From Aurantiochytrium sp. KH105 (lineage: Eukaryota > Sar > Bigyra > Thraustochytrida > Thraustochytriidae), in assembly GCA_003116975.1 (NCBI GenBank), contig BGKB01000008.1, forward strand, positions 1 through 64,000: a stretch of 64,000 nt of DNA, read 5' to 3'. The notes under the pieces are model-generated. The model was given only the letters and a program-made list of their open reading frames with translations. It was not told the DNA's origin and did no database searches. A program made the translations under genes and the position numbers. How positions within the stretch are numbered: the stretch's first letter is position 1; each line of letters starts with the position of its first letter. This document shows positions 28,582-38,829 of this stretch, piece by piece.

Positions 28582-28841
28582 CGGATCACCTTGATTCATT
28601 TCACCTCATTTGCTATTCACTCACAGTCAGGCTATCAGATGACTTGGAAAGCAAGCAAAGCGACAGAGGCTGTCAGTGCATTCTGGACTTTGTAAGAAAC
28701 TGAGCGTGCGATTGAGAAGAATGGCGTGCAAGAAAAACAAAAGAAGTGCCTGCCACTGAAGAAAGATGATCGAAAAAAGAAGGAAAGAAAGAAACAAAGG
28801 AACAAACAAACAAAGGTCATAACCCAACTCGCCCAAGCACC

Positions 28842-30617
28842 ATGTGGAAGCGAATACGCTCGCCCAGGTCGCCCAAGGCGGAGGAGAACAAGGTAGAGAA
28901 TGAGGCGAAGGAGGAGGTGAAAGAAAGCACGTCACCAAGCTTGCAGCAGCAGCAGCAGGAGCAGGAGCAGCGACGGGAACAAGGTGGTAGTGACCACAGC
29001 GACGAAGAACCATGCCAGACGCCGGGCAACACACTGAGCGACGCATTGGGAACAGTGAATCATGCCGAAGCAAATAGCAAAGATCGTGAGAGCGAACGCG
29101 ATCCCCCAAAAAATGAACAAGCAACAGGCGCCAGCTCATTTCAACGAACAGAGGACTTGCAACACGAAGTACAAGCCGCGACCGACCATGGCGAGAATTT
29201 TTCGCAGGTCGAATCGCCATCTACGCTAGCTTCTACAGGGAACTCAACCACCGTCGATTCAGCATCTGACCCGGTGGCTTCGACTCAGCTTAATCGCGGA
29301 CCTTCGCTGTTATCGCGCGTCACCGGTTCGCAGGCTTCGATGGCGACAAATGATCAGAAAATGGTGCACATAAAACATACGCGAACCGAGCCTGCAATTG
29401 TGGGAGCCACAGCCGCGTTGGTAGGAGAAGTTGGACCGAGCGGCAAAGAACAGATCGTATTCGATGAAGTGGCGGCGTCATCTTCAAGGCGAACGCCCGC
29501 GGACGATCCTCGAGACATGGACTCCTCACATGTAACGCCCGAAAATCTATTGTCGAAAGAGGAACAAGCCGAATGCGATGCTTTAGAATATCGACAACAC
29601 ATTGCACCTAGGCCAGAGAAGCTGCGTCGTCCAAAGCAGCGCGTAGTCTCGGACGAAAAGTACGAAAGCCCGAACAAGAGGGCAGAATCAGTGCACGAAG
29701 ATCTTGACCCGTGGTCATTGGAGCAGTTTTCGCCCCTCCAACGCGCGGCACGTCCCTCAAAGACTGAAACGCTTGCGCAGGTCCGGCTCGGAGATGTTCA
29801 GCGACGATGCGAAGAGACGGTATCGCAGTTTTCTGCCGATGTGCAAAATCTATCCATCGAACTTGCCAAGTGCAAGCAGGAGCTCGTGCGCGAGAGAGAG
29901 CGTAAGCGGGGTCTGGAGCGGGTCCGGTCTCAGTATGAAAAGGATATAAATGCACTGTCGCGTGAGCTGCGGACAATGACCGTAGACATGCGCGAGGACG
30001 CTCAGCGACGACAGCAGATGGAGGAACGCGAGGGGGTCTTGCGCTCGCTGCTGTCAGAACTTGGCTTAAAGCAGGTTGCTGGGATCCGCATGCTTTTTCG
30101 TTCCCAGCGCGATCGCATCGCCGAGCTCGAAGGATCAATGCACGCTCTTGTTCAAGACCTCGAATGGTCGAAGCAATCGCACCGACACGTGCAAGAGCAG
30201 TGTCATGCTATGGAGAGGGAACTCCAAGAGGCGCGCAAAGCACGCTGGGAAGCTGACAGCAAGCGTATGAAGGTAGACGAAGAGCGCGAAAAGGAAGCTC
30301 TGGCGCACCGTCGGAGCAAGCTTTTGTGCTCACAGCTTCGTGCGCAGGTTGCACATCTTGGCGCGCAGCTTCAGTTGGGGGCTATTCCACCCCGAATGGC
30401 TGGTCCAAGTGGACTTGTCTCACCTACGTCCCCGCAGTCAAAGTTCGCTGGCGGGCCACAGCTGACACGTGGCGGATCGGGATCACCAGGTGGTGGTTTA
30501 GCAGGTGCTGTGCCTCGCGTCCCTCAGTTGCAGCATGTCATTGGTGCCAAGACTCCTGCAAGCGCGCACCGCCCACCTTACGGAGGCGCTCGCAAGACGA
30601 CCTTTCGATTTTCATGA
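28842..30617 (+). CDS. Coiled-coil protein of unknown function
   Basis: 591 residues from an ATG in good context (AGCACCATGTGG). The N-terminal half is polar, acidic and probably disordered, with a short polyQ (SLQQQQQEQEQ). Residues about 310-525 are a long heptad-rich coiled coil (ELAKCKQELVRERERKR, LERVRSQYEKDINALSREL). The last 70 residues are Gly/Pro/Ser-rich and end TTFRFS. The layout is common in centrosomal, basal-body or cytoskeletal scaffolds, but no domain fixes the role. Confidence 0.75.
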   Translation: MWKRIRSPRSPKAEENKVENEAKEEVKESTSPSLQQQQQEQEQRREQGGSDHSDEEPCQTPGNTLSDALGTVNHAEANSKDRESERDPPKNEQATGASSFQRTEDLQHEVQAATDHGENFSQVESPSTLASTGNSTTVDSASDPVASTQLNRGPSLLSRVTGSQASMATNDQKMVHIKHTRTEPAIVGATAALVGEVGPSGKEQIVFDEVAASSSRRTPADDPRDMDSSHVTPENLLSKEEQAECDALEYRQHIAPRPEKLRRPKQRVVSDEKYESPNKRAESVHEDLDPWSLEQFSPLQRAARPSKTETLAQVRLGDVQRRCEETVSQFSADVQNLSIELAKCKQELVRERERKRGLERVRSQYEKDINALSRELRTMTVDMREDAQRRQQMEEREGVLRSLLSELGLKQVAGIRMLFRSQRDRIAELEGSMHALVQDLEWSKQSHRHVQEQCHAMERELQEARKARWEADSKRMKVDEEREKEALAHRRSKLLCSQLRAQVAHLGAQLQLGAIPPRMAGPSGLVSPTSPQSKFAGGPQLTRGGSGSPGGGLAGAVPRVPQLQHVIGAKTPASAHRPPYGGARKTTFRFS

Positions 30618-31127
30618 GTCTGTATTGATTATATCCTTGTTTGTTGTCCCAAACGAGTTGTCCACTATTTAGCCTTGAAGCACTCAGCTATCTTCACGCA
30701 TCAATAGAACTTTTCGACATTCTTGTAATGTGAAAATTTGCTTTACAGTTAATAGGCCTACAAGCAAAAAAAGCGAAACCTTTTTTGGGCCAGAATGTGC
30801 ACTCTGATTTGAATCTTCATAGTCCATGTCTGGCTTCATTTGAATCCTCATTTGTGGTGTGGACTACCAGGGCTCAGATTTACTGTTCGTCAAGTTCATG
30901 TCAGTCGGCAGAAATACCGTTGCCATCGGCAGAGAGAATAGACGTCGTTTGACATGGCTGCGATCGCAAAAGGGTTTGGCCGATCGAATGGGCGAGCGCA
31001 TTCAAAATAAATATTATGACAGAAAATGACAGATTTCGCTTTCCCTTGCAGGCTCTGGGCCCTGGGCCTAGACTCCGTTTTACTGTTAGCTTCTCTTTTT
31101 GTCTTTCTCGCTCTTCGTCTTTCATGG
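30618..31127. other. Convergent intergenic region
   Basis: 510 bp between the stop of the coiled-coil gene and the stop of the EsV-1-7-like gene on the opposite strand. It is AT-richer than the genes; nothing recognisable. Confidence 0.5.
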
Positions 31128-32373
31128 TCAGGCGTAAAAATTATCGTCATAAGAAAGCGGGTTTGACTGACTGTGAGTCACTTGCTGCGGCTGACGATGC
31201 TCGTCAAAAGAAAGTCGGCGCTCGTGCTTGCTCTCCTGTTCGTCCAAGGATGCACTTGTTGAATGCCGAGCTTCGTTCGTGTCGTCCAGATTCGCAGTGT
31301 CCGGCAAAGGGTTCGCGTGAATGCCTCCATCATCGGCCGACCCATGTGGCGCAGCAGTAGTCGCAACGCTGACTGCGGCGGTAGCCGCGCCTTGCGCCAC
31401 TGCAGCGCCAAGAGAAGCGTTCAAGGTGGAAGACGCATTCGACATGGCCACGATCCCGGAGGTGGTTTCGGTCACAGACATGTGTGAGGCATCGCTGTAG
31501 TCTGGCGCGGCAAGGGGACGATTCACGCAACGCCGTTCTCTGCGATCAAAATGACGGAGGACCTCTGGGTCACAGACTGCCCGAAGCCGTTTCAGACGCG
31601 ATCGCAAGAGGTTATTCTCGGACTCTACATAAGCAAGTTGTTCTTGCAGCTCAACAATGTTTTTTTGCCCGCGTGCTTTGAGTTCACGGCAGTCTTCGGG
31701 AGCATGAGTGGTGCAAAATTTTCGGCGCGTCGACGCGTGTACGAGGGCTGCCCGGTTGTTACACGAGAGCACCGAACAGGTACGTTTGCTAAGATTAACT
31801 GCGCCATCTTCTTTGTGTTGGCTACACCATTGCCTTCGCTTGCCTGGGTGGCCAAAGGTTGCCTGCTTGCTGCAAGAGTGGACTTCGCACAGTGACGCGC
31901 CTTTGATAAAGGCACCAGGGGGTTTGTGCGAGGCACACCAGCGCTTCTTGGCGCCATCCACCGTATACGAAGCATGCTTGCTGCATGCCGGTTCCTCGCA
32001 AAACTGGGACTGGAATGAGTGCGAACCGGGCAGTCGATGCTGTGCGCACCACCGATACTTTTTCATGTCGTCTCCGAAGGAGGCGCGCTTGCTGCAACCA
32101 GGAAGTTCGCAGATTGCACCTTTACGCGCAGGTCGTTGTCGCTTACGGCGTCGAACCTGCTCCTCGTTTCCGTCTTGCCTCTGCAGTGGGCCTCGCCCTT
32201 GTTGCGCCCGCTGGTCTTCTTGTTCTTCCCCCTCATTGATGGCTTCTTCGTGTCTGGTCTGCGAATCGTGTTGTCGTTCGATACTGTTTTCGTGGTCGTC
32301 CTCAAGGTCTTCTCCAAGCTGGCTGCCGTGTGGTTGCAGGTCGAGCTCGTCATGCACATGCTGTTGTTGTTGC

Positions 32374-32405
<32 letters not shown>

Positions 32406-32912
32406 TTGCTGTTGCTGCTGTCCCTGCTGCATTATTCTGGGCGCGCAGGGTACGTGCGCGTGACCGAGGACGGGGCCCGCGGCCTGCGCCTGCGTCAGCG
32501 CGACCTTCCCTGTGGCTTGGTCAAGCTGTGACTGCTCGTCGCTGCCGGGGTCCACCACTGTTGGTGACCGAGGGCCATCTCGGCTTTTGGCGGTCTGCCG
32601 TGAACGCGACGCACCCACGTCGAGGCCACCTCTTTGCCTTTTGATCAGTGTAGAGCAGGCCGGCGGGCGACCATGAGCCCCCGAAGAGCCACGTTCTCTG
32701 CTTCTCGCCTGGGTGCGTGGCAAAGCTGCAAGGCGCCCAGGTAGACTCTTGGCCAATGCTAGGCAGCTTGGGACCCTCGCGACGAACAATGCTTGGGACC
32801 CTCGCGACGAACAATGCGAGCGTCAGTGATCAGAATCCATTTCCCGAGCGCGAGCTGCCGCTGACAGACAACGAGGCTTACCGACTCGAAGAGTCTCCTT
32901 TGCCGTCGCCAT
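31128..32912 (-). CDS. EsV-1-7-type Cys/His repeat protein with polyQ and coiled coil, two exons
   Basis: My model is exon 1 (32882-32912, MATAKETLRV), a 123-bp intron (32759-32881, donor GTAAGC, acceptor CCTAG) and exon 2 (31128-32758), in frame, 553 residues. Without exon 1 the long frame has no ATG before 32432. A polyQ tract of just over 20 residues comes first. Then there is a basic patch (RRRKRQRPARKG) and four tandem Cys/His units, C-x4-C-x15-C-x2-H: CELPGC..WCAQH, CEEPAC..WCASH, CEVHSC..WCSQH, CSVLSC..FCTTH. This spacing and the PGCSKxASF style match EsV-1-7 repeats, a probable zinc motif known from brown-algal developmental regulators such as IMMEDIATE UPRIGHT and their relatives. 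A leucine-zipper-like helix follows (IVELQEQLAYVESENNLL). It is a likely regulator; its target is unknown. Confidence 0.75.
32362..32432 (-). repeat. CAG/CTG array coding polyglutamine
   Basis: Trinucleotide repeat with mixed CAG/CAA codons inside the EsV-1-7-like gene; likely length-variable. Confidence 0.95.
32767..32816. repeat. 25-bp perfect tandem duplication in an intron
   Basis: Two identical back-to-back 25-bp units, CTTGGGACCCTCGCGACGAA followed by CAATG, inside the proposed intron of the EsV-1-7-like gene next to its acceptor. Perfect identity suggests a recent event. Confidence 0.9.
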
Positions 32913-33621
32913 GACAGCAAGCTCGAGGCTTGAGGCCCTTGCCAGCCACCATGGCCAGTCAGCCATCCAGTCCGCCAGACGTGGTATCGTAATAAGATGA
33001 GCCCCGTGGCGAAACGCTCCTCGCGAATCGGTTCGGTTTGGCTTGACTGCCGATTTTTGAACACAGAATCGGCGAGTGAAGGAGAGTCCGCGTAGCGCGG
33101 GAAATATCTTCTACGGTGGCCGGAAATCGTCGAGGGTTGCAGCGGCCGTATAGTGCGGCCAGCAGCAGCTCTTTTGGAGCTCGTTGTCGTTTCAGTCATG
33201 AACTCTCCTACTTTCCTAAAGCCGCTTCCACACTCTGCTTCGCTCCATTGACCGCGCGCACACTCGAAATAATTTATTGCGTAGTTGCGCCTGTTCCAAC
33301 TTGGTCGTAATCTCGCGCACGCGCTCGGACATTATCAGGCAGGCCAGCTTGACCAAAACAGGCAGGCCAGCTTGACCCCTGCTGAATATCCAACGGGTAT
33401 ATATGATGTGCGCAAGCTCCAGCAGTTCTACCACAATTCTACCCGCTGTCCACAGACACGCAGCCGGGCTGCTTGGTTGGTTCCTCTAGTTAACTAGCCG
33501 CTGCCGATATTACCGTTTCGCCACGAACTGCGCCGCTTCTGCGTGTCCATCGCAAGCTTGCAGCCACCTTCGACCGCTTCCTCAATGACGTGCCTGCTGA
33601 CGGTCCCCGACGCCACTCGCC
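32913..33621. other. Intergenic region
   Basis: Promoter side of the EsV-1-7-like gene and the flank of the MULE. It holds an 18-bp near-direct duplication (GGCAGGCCAGCTTGACC at 33339 and 33361). No gene found. Confidence 0.5.
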
Positions 33622-33644
33622 TGGAGTTTTAGCCAACCAAACGC
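33622..33644 (+). repeat. MULE left terminal inverted repeat
   Basis: Core GTTTTAGCCAACCAAACGC at 33626-33644, about 210 bp beyond the transposase stop. Confidence 0.75.
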
Positions 33645-33851
33645 AATAATTCCGGTATTTTTAGGTATCTACGAACCACCCGGGTGGATTACCACCCACC
33701 AGATAAATGACAGCCCAGGTGCGGTGATTGCGGGGCTAAGATGCGGGATCTTGATTCAACAATATATGAGGCCTTATGTTGGGTGTGGGCGAGAGTGTGG
33801 TAAAGGAGTTAGTATGCATGCGGGGAGGTGTGGAGCACGGGCGGCTGAAAA

Positions 33852-36800
33852 TCACCAAGTATTTTGGCCCCCTTGGTGCACCCTTGGAGAGGCTGAATCA
33901 GGACGCCAGGGCTGGCCCCCATCGGCCGGAGGGGCTTGAGAGGAATGCGAGGCGCTTAGATAGACTTTTCTGAACCATACATTTGCGTAAGCGTCGCGTT
34001 CTGCATTGTAAATTGACTTGAAATGGTCGTAGTCGCGAATGACCGTCTCATTGATTTTGAACAAGGTCATGCCATGAGGAACCCGAGCCATGTTGCATTT
34101 CCGATACTGATGACGATGGACCTTCGTTTTGTCTAGTTGGAGATCGTTTTTGATGCACGCATAAAGATCCGGCATGTGCTCCCGATAAGGCCCATTGAGA
34201 AGGTAGCGCTCACCCGGTGGAAGCCGAGAGCGCTCTTGTTCCTCAATTCCCGCGAGAGTCTCATCCGCAAGGCCGCGTTGAGACGACATGTAAATGCTGA
34301 AAGGTAGACCACGGTGATGGCGATCTCTCTGCTCCCGGGCAGAGGCAACAAGACGCTCCCGCATAGTTTGATCGCGGATGAGAGGCTTCAATGACGTGAT
34401 CTTGTTTTTCCATGCGTGAAAGTCGTCCGCGGCTGCTGTTACCTCGTGATCCGGAGATGACGCTGACGTGCTCACATCAGTAGTTTCTCTAGATGCGGTT
34501 CCTCGCCGCCGTTTCCTTGGCTGTCGCTCCCGACGACTGGTTTCGTCGCGTGGAAGGCGTCGGATGTCTTCAGCCGGATTCATACTGTCGGGATCTAAGT
34601 AGCCCTTCTCCTCGATTGTCACCATGGACGCAAGCTCCTCAAAGATGTAATCTATTCGAGCTGCGGCCCGCCGCAATTCGAGCAAAAGCTTACGCCTGGC
34701 CGGGGCTTCTTCTGGGTGATACCTATGGTGCACGAGGCTCTTCAGGCCCTGAACATTCCTGCACAGCGGACCCAGTACATTTGAGCGGAAGCACTCACTC
34801 TCATGAGCTGCATTGTTCGCAGCTTCGAGCGTTCGAAAAACTCCTTGCATGCTTGCCCGCGAGGGTGCAGGCGTCGCGTCTTGATGAGGACTGGTCGCAT
34901 GATCAGGGGCCGCACTTTCCATGGGGTCACTCTCGCCACCATTGTCCCAATCGTCTCCTCGAATAGAATCCAAGTCCGCCATGCTTGTGCTCTGGCGCAG
35001 GCTCTGGTCAGGTAGACCATCCCGAAGGTCGCGAACGTCTCTCACCGTCATGATTGTCGGTTGGTCCTTGCTGATCTGCCACATGCAAGGAGGTGCTTTT
35101 TCAAGCCCGGCCGTTTCACGGCTTGCACGCAGCAAGCGCTCCCTCGCACGGTCCTCCAGAGTCCTGAGGAGTGTCGATAGCCGGCGATTACGACGATTGC
35201 GAAAGTAAACAGTCTTGAGAACAGAGTGCCACGCCTCGCAAATCATGTTGGTCATCCGCATGCGCCCCGTGGCATCAAGGTTGCCTCGCCGATGGGCTGC
35301 GCTCCAAAGAACCTTTTCCTCATCAGCAAAGTAGTTCTCTACGAAGAATTTAAGCGCCCCTTCGTCCGTGCCACGAAGGAGACCTTTCACCGCTTCAATT
35401 GACTTGTTCAGAATCAAGGTAGAGTGCGTCGTGACTGCCTCCTGGAGGAGTAACCAGATCTTCTGCTTACGATCGCGGAATGCTCTCGCGTCAATGGAGC
35501 CTCTCTTCAGCTTGTCCAGCCTTCCGCGAAACGCACGGAGGACGTGCCACGTACAGTACTGAACCGAGACACCCTGCCACATGCGATGCATGGCAGTGAT
35601 CGGCCCTTTGGCCATGTCACACATGACGCACTGAGGTTTGTAGTCAGGGTTATTGTGGAGGTTGGCGAGGACTGCAAAGACTCGCTCGCAAACGGCGACA
35701 GTCTCATGATTGATCACGACGTAGAGTAGCTCAACGCCTGCGCCCATGTCATCGATGCCGAATATTGAAAAGAGCTTGAAGCCCCTTGCGGTGGTCACGT
35801 TGTGCGTAGCATCAAAGAGCAGGTAGTTGCCGTACTTCTGCAGATCCTGAATCATCTTATCACTTGCCATGGCAATGAAGACGTGCTCGGGATCATCTAG
35901 ACTCTCCAGATAATCGCCGCGCGGACGCTTCAAAAGGTTCAGACCGTGGGCATGATTGGATGGGGCTTCCCAAGATTCCCCATATGGTTTGTAGACGCGA
36001 TAGAAGTTCCCAACTTCATCCCGCTTGACGGTGAGGTCGGCGTCGTCCTCGTCTCGTTCAGCAAGGCGCCCATCAAGACCATACTTCTTACGAACGTTGC
36101 GCACATCATCCAAGCTGATGAGATAACGTCGCGGGACCTGTACACCTGGGTTCTGGGCTTGAAAGTTTGAGTGCTCTTTGCTGAAGTGTCGAGCGATGAT
36201 GCGGACGTCCACGCCCATCTCAAGTCGTTCATAGATGTAGTCCTCTGCCTCTGCAGGAATGCGTTGACGGTCGAGGTCTGACGCGATTCCGCAGTGATGC
36301 CCAAAGGAACCAGCCTCACCATTCGCGTGCGAAATCTCCAGGACGACCTTTTGCGAGTTGTTAAACCTCTTCACTATGAGAGTAAAGTCACAACCTCTCG
36401 AGGGCGTATGGCTAGTCTTCGACGGCCTACTTCTCAACCTTAGATTGCTCGTCTCCGGGACCGCCAGCGAAAGACGGCTCGCCCATGCAACAGCGGTCTC
36501 GTGGAGTTCTTCGAGAGCACGGAGACCAAGGTCGACGGAGTCTTTGTCGAAAGATTCCGCCTTGTTCTGTACACCACCTACACGGTTGTCCACGAAGCAT
36601 CGAATATGCTCGATCGCATCAAATGCGTGGTCGATGGCCACCTTACTGAGACCGGCCTCGATTTGCAGATGAGACTGGTACAGTGCCTTCACAAAGAGAA
36701 GTCGCAAAGCATTGCCGTTTTTATCGGCCCAGGCGCTCGTCCACCGAGTGCTGGGCTCTGCTTTGATCTTCTGGAGGAGCTTGCAGAGCACGTCCAGGTC

Positions 36801-37847
36801 ATGGATCTGATTCACAGCAATCTTGTGATGCCTTGCCTCCATGGACGCAGTCTTGGATTCTGCCAAGCGCTTGTGGCTTTTCACACGCGACTTGGACCGG
36901 CATTCATAGGTCTGGACCGCCGTGCATGGCGTGCATTGGCTCATTTGATGGGTCTTCGCCACGCGCTCTGCTAAATCACGCTTTCTCTTCGACGTCGTCG
37001 GGAGTTCCACGGCACCTTCGGCCACAGACTGCATCCATCCGCCATTCAGAAGCAAAACCTGCTCAGATTTGCTAAATGCAGCGAATTTGAAGTCCTCGTT
37101 TAAGCACACGATTTTGTCGGAGAAGAGAGCTGATTCGAACCTGGAAATTTGAGGCGCAGTTTGGAAACGCGCATGCCAGATAGGGCGTCCAGCTTCCTTC
37201 GATTCTTTCAAAGACAACTTGTTTCCCTGAGGATCGAAACGAGCTGGATCGTATTCGAAATTTTGTTCGTCTAGGGCAACCTTAAGGGACTTAAGAGCTG
37301 TATCGAAGCCCACCCTCGGATTGGAATGAAGGCGCGCTAGAGCAGTAAAATAGCCCTCCTTCACGATTCTGGAGCCTCGTGGTTTGATCATAGAAGCATC
37401 GCAGCCCAGGTGGCTCAAGGCCAACTGGGCGATGGCGTCATCCTGATAAATGAATACGAGCTTGGTTGACGAGCCCTTCCCCTTGACGGAGAACCTCAAA
37501 ATAGCATTGTCGTGGACGTCCCGTATGGCCTTGGGGTCGCAGAGAAAGCTAAGCTGCGTCGATATGAACTCCTCATGCTCATCTGCGTTGACATCGGACG
37601 TGGGTTCGTCGTTGTCGACGTCGACGACGTCGTCGTTGTCATCATTCTTGGCAGAGGCGTCCCCCGCGACGCTCGCGCGACAGGTAGCCCACTCGCGTGC
37701 ATGGTGGCAGTTGGATGGCAGAGCAAACGCAGCGTCCTCTATGTTGGTGCTTCCCAGCGCTCTCTCGGCAGCGTCAGTATACGCGACGGGCGCGAGAGCC
37801 TGCGACGCGACCGTGTAGCCGTCCGCCGTGATGCTGTCATCACTCAT
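33852..37847 (-). CDS. MULE transposase
   Basis: 1,331 residues from the first true ATG (37847); the frame stays open upstream but without an ATG. The N-terminal 120 residues are acidic. The middle carries the MULE/RNase-H-like catalytic region: YLLFDATHNVTT (first Asp, about residue 678), QCVMCDMAKGPITAMHRMW (second Asp, about 742), CTWHVLRAFRGRL, and MTNMICEAWHSVL with a candidate catalytic Glu (about 870). The C-terminal part is basic with an RKRRRG stretch and a helical region that I do not recognise. The frame has no stops, and it sits alone between inverted repeats. It is either a live or recently live autonomous element, or a domesticated gene; the preserved TIRs favour the former. Confidence 0.88.
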   Translation of the reverse strand: MSDDSITADGYTVASQALAPVAYTDAAERALGSTNIEDAAFALPSNCHHAREWATCRASVAGDASAKNDDNDDVVDVDNDEPTSDVNADEHEEFISTQLSFLCDPKAIRDVHDNAILRFSVKGKGSSTKLVFIYQDDAIAQLALSHLGCDASMIKPRGSRIVKEGYFTALARLHSNPRVGFDTALKSLKVALDEQNFEYDPARFDPQGNKLSLKESKEAGRPIWHARFQTAPQISRFESALFSDKIVCLNEDFKFAAFSKSEQVLLLNGGWMQSVAEGAVELPTTSKRKRDLAERVAKTHQMSQCTPCTAVQTYECRSKSRVKSHKRLAESKTASMEARHHKIAVNQIHDLDVLCKLLQKIKAEPSTRWTSAWADKNGNALRLLFVKALYQSHLQIEAGLSKVAIDHAFDAIEHIRCFVDNRVGGVQNKAESFDKDSVDLGLRALEELHETAVAWASRLSLAVPETSNLRLRSRPSKTSHTPSRGCDFTLIVKRFNNSQKVVLEISHANGEAGSFGHHCGIASDLDRQRIPAEAEDYIYERLEMGVDVRIIARHFSKEHSNFQAQNPGVQVPRRYLISLDDVRNVRKKYGLDGRLAERDEDDADLTVKRDEVGNFYRVYKPYGESWEAPSNHAHGLNLLKRPRGDYLESLDDPEHVFIAMASDKMIQDLQKYGNYLLFDATHNVTTARGFKLFSIFGIDDMGAGVELLYVVINHETVAVCERVFAVLANLHNNPDYKPQCVMCDMAKGPITAMHRMWQGVSVQYCTWHVLRAFRGRLDKLKRGSIDARAFRDRKQKIWLLLQEAVTTHSTLILNKSIEAVKGLLRGTDEGALKFFVENYFADEEKVLWSAAHRRGNLDATGRMRMTNMICEAWHSVLKTVYFRNRRNRRLSTLLRTLEDRARERLLRASRETAGLEKAPPCMWQISKDQPTIMTVRDVRDLRDGLPDQSLRQSTSMADLDSIRGDDWDNGGESDPMESAAPDHATSPHQDATPAPSRASMQGVFRTLEAANNAAHESECFRSNVLGPLCRNVQGLKSLVHHRYHPEEAPARRKLLLELRRAAARIDYIFEELASMVTIEEKGYLDPDSMNPAEDIRRLPRDETSRRERQPRKRRRGTASRETTDVSTSASSPDHEVTAAADDFHAWKNKITSLKPLIRDQTMRERLVASAREQRDRHHRGLPFSIYMSSQRGLADETLAGIEEQERSRLPPGERYLLNGPYREHMPDLYACIKNDLQLDKTKVHRHQYRKCNMARVPHGMTLFKINETVIRDYDHFKSIYNAERDAYANVWFRKVYLSASHSSQAPPADGGQPWRPDSASPRVHQGGQNTW

Positions 37848-38196
37848 GCTCTTGAGGACGGGGGGCACCTGCGACGGCCACACGGCCAGCGCGTATCGGG
37901 GAGGGGCAAGGAGCGGCCGAGAGCCAAGCGTATGCGTCGTCTCGTTTCCACGCTCGCGTCTCCTGCGCGTGCGTGTAGACGTGGACTGACACGGCGGCAG
38001 AGATCGAATGGCGGTCTGGTGCCGTTGCCTCGCGTTTTTTCCCGTCCCTGCTTGAGCCCTATGAATGCAGCTTAGCACCAGCAAGCCCCTATCCACCCCG
38101 AGTTTACGCCCCGCCAGCGGCCCCGCAGATCCCCACAGCACGCCACGGGTGACACCGGTCTCGTAAATTGAATGTTGGCGCCCGGGAGCTTCCAGC

Positions 38197-38219
38197 GCGT
38201 TAGGTTGGCTAAAACGCCA
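38197..38219 (-). repeat. MULE right terminal inverted repeat
   Basis: GCGTTAGGTTGGCTAAAACG and the next three bases; inverse of 33622-33644 with two mismatches, about 350 bp upstream of the transposase ATG. Confidence 0.75.
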
Positions 38220-38733
38220 ACCTTCACCCGACGCCCCAAAGTCAGGTCAGGTTCGGCCGTTTCAGACAGCAGGCCGTGATCGGGCCAAGACCTATTTATT
38301 CTTCACAGTCACAGTCAATACAACGCGCGTGCGCGCGCGCCTGTGTTTGTGAGTTTGTCGTGTCCGTTGGGCTTTATTAGAGGCCCCGCAGGCAACATGA
38401 TGCGGCTGGAACTTTAGGTCCCCAGTCCCAGCGCCTGCCCGACCGACTTCGGAAGGCTCCGATAGCGAGAGCGACCAAAATGGCGACAGCGAGCCACTGC
38501 TCGTCCATCTGTCTCAATGCTGCTGCTGCGGCCATTGCGGCTCGCAGTTTCCATAGCTTGTAAGAGCCACAGGGTCCAAGTCACGTCGCCGGCGGGGCAC
38601 ACGACGCACAGAGTGCCGCGACCGTACGCATACTTTCGCACGGGCCGGCACGGGATCGCGCGCTCTCTGGACCGCTCGCTCGCAGGCTGGCTGGATCAGG
38701 GCACGTGCGCGTGCTGCGCCTGGACACCACTCG

Positions 38734-38734
38734 G

Positions 38735-38826
<92 letters not shown>
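38734..38826. repeat. TCAA/AATC microsatellite
   Basis: About 23 perfect tetranucleotide units, the longest pure microsatellite in the window and so likely polymorphic. Confidence 0.97.

Positions 38827-38829
<3 letters not shown>

Larger units (their letters stand above)
33622..38219 (-). mobile_element. Mutator-like (MULE) DNA transposon, apparently complete
   Basis: The ends are inverted repeats of about 23 bp, 33622-33644 (TGGAGTTTTAGCCAACC..) and 38197-38219 (its inverse with two mismatches), enclosing one intact MULE transposase ORF. Total about 4.6 kb. I could not see a convincing 8-11 bp target duplication just outside these ends, so the exact edges may differ. At the right end the repeat forms a perfect GGTTGGC..GCCAACC hairpin. 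Short TIRs are unlike classical plant Mutator (over 100 bp) but occur in other MULE lineages. Confidence 0.75.

Noticed and set aside
38734-38826. CRISPR-like regular repetition
   Set aside because: It is a pure tetranucleotide microsatellite without spacers, in a eukaryotic genome.
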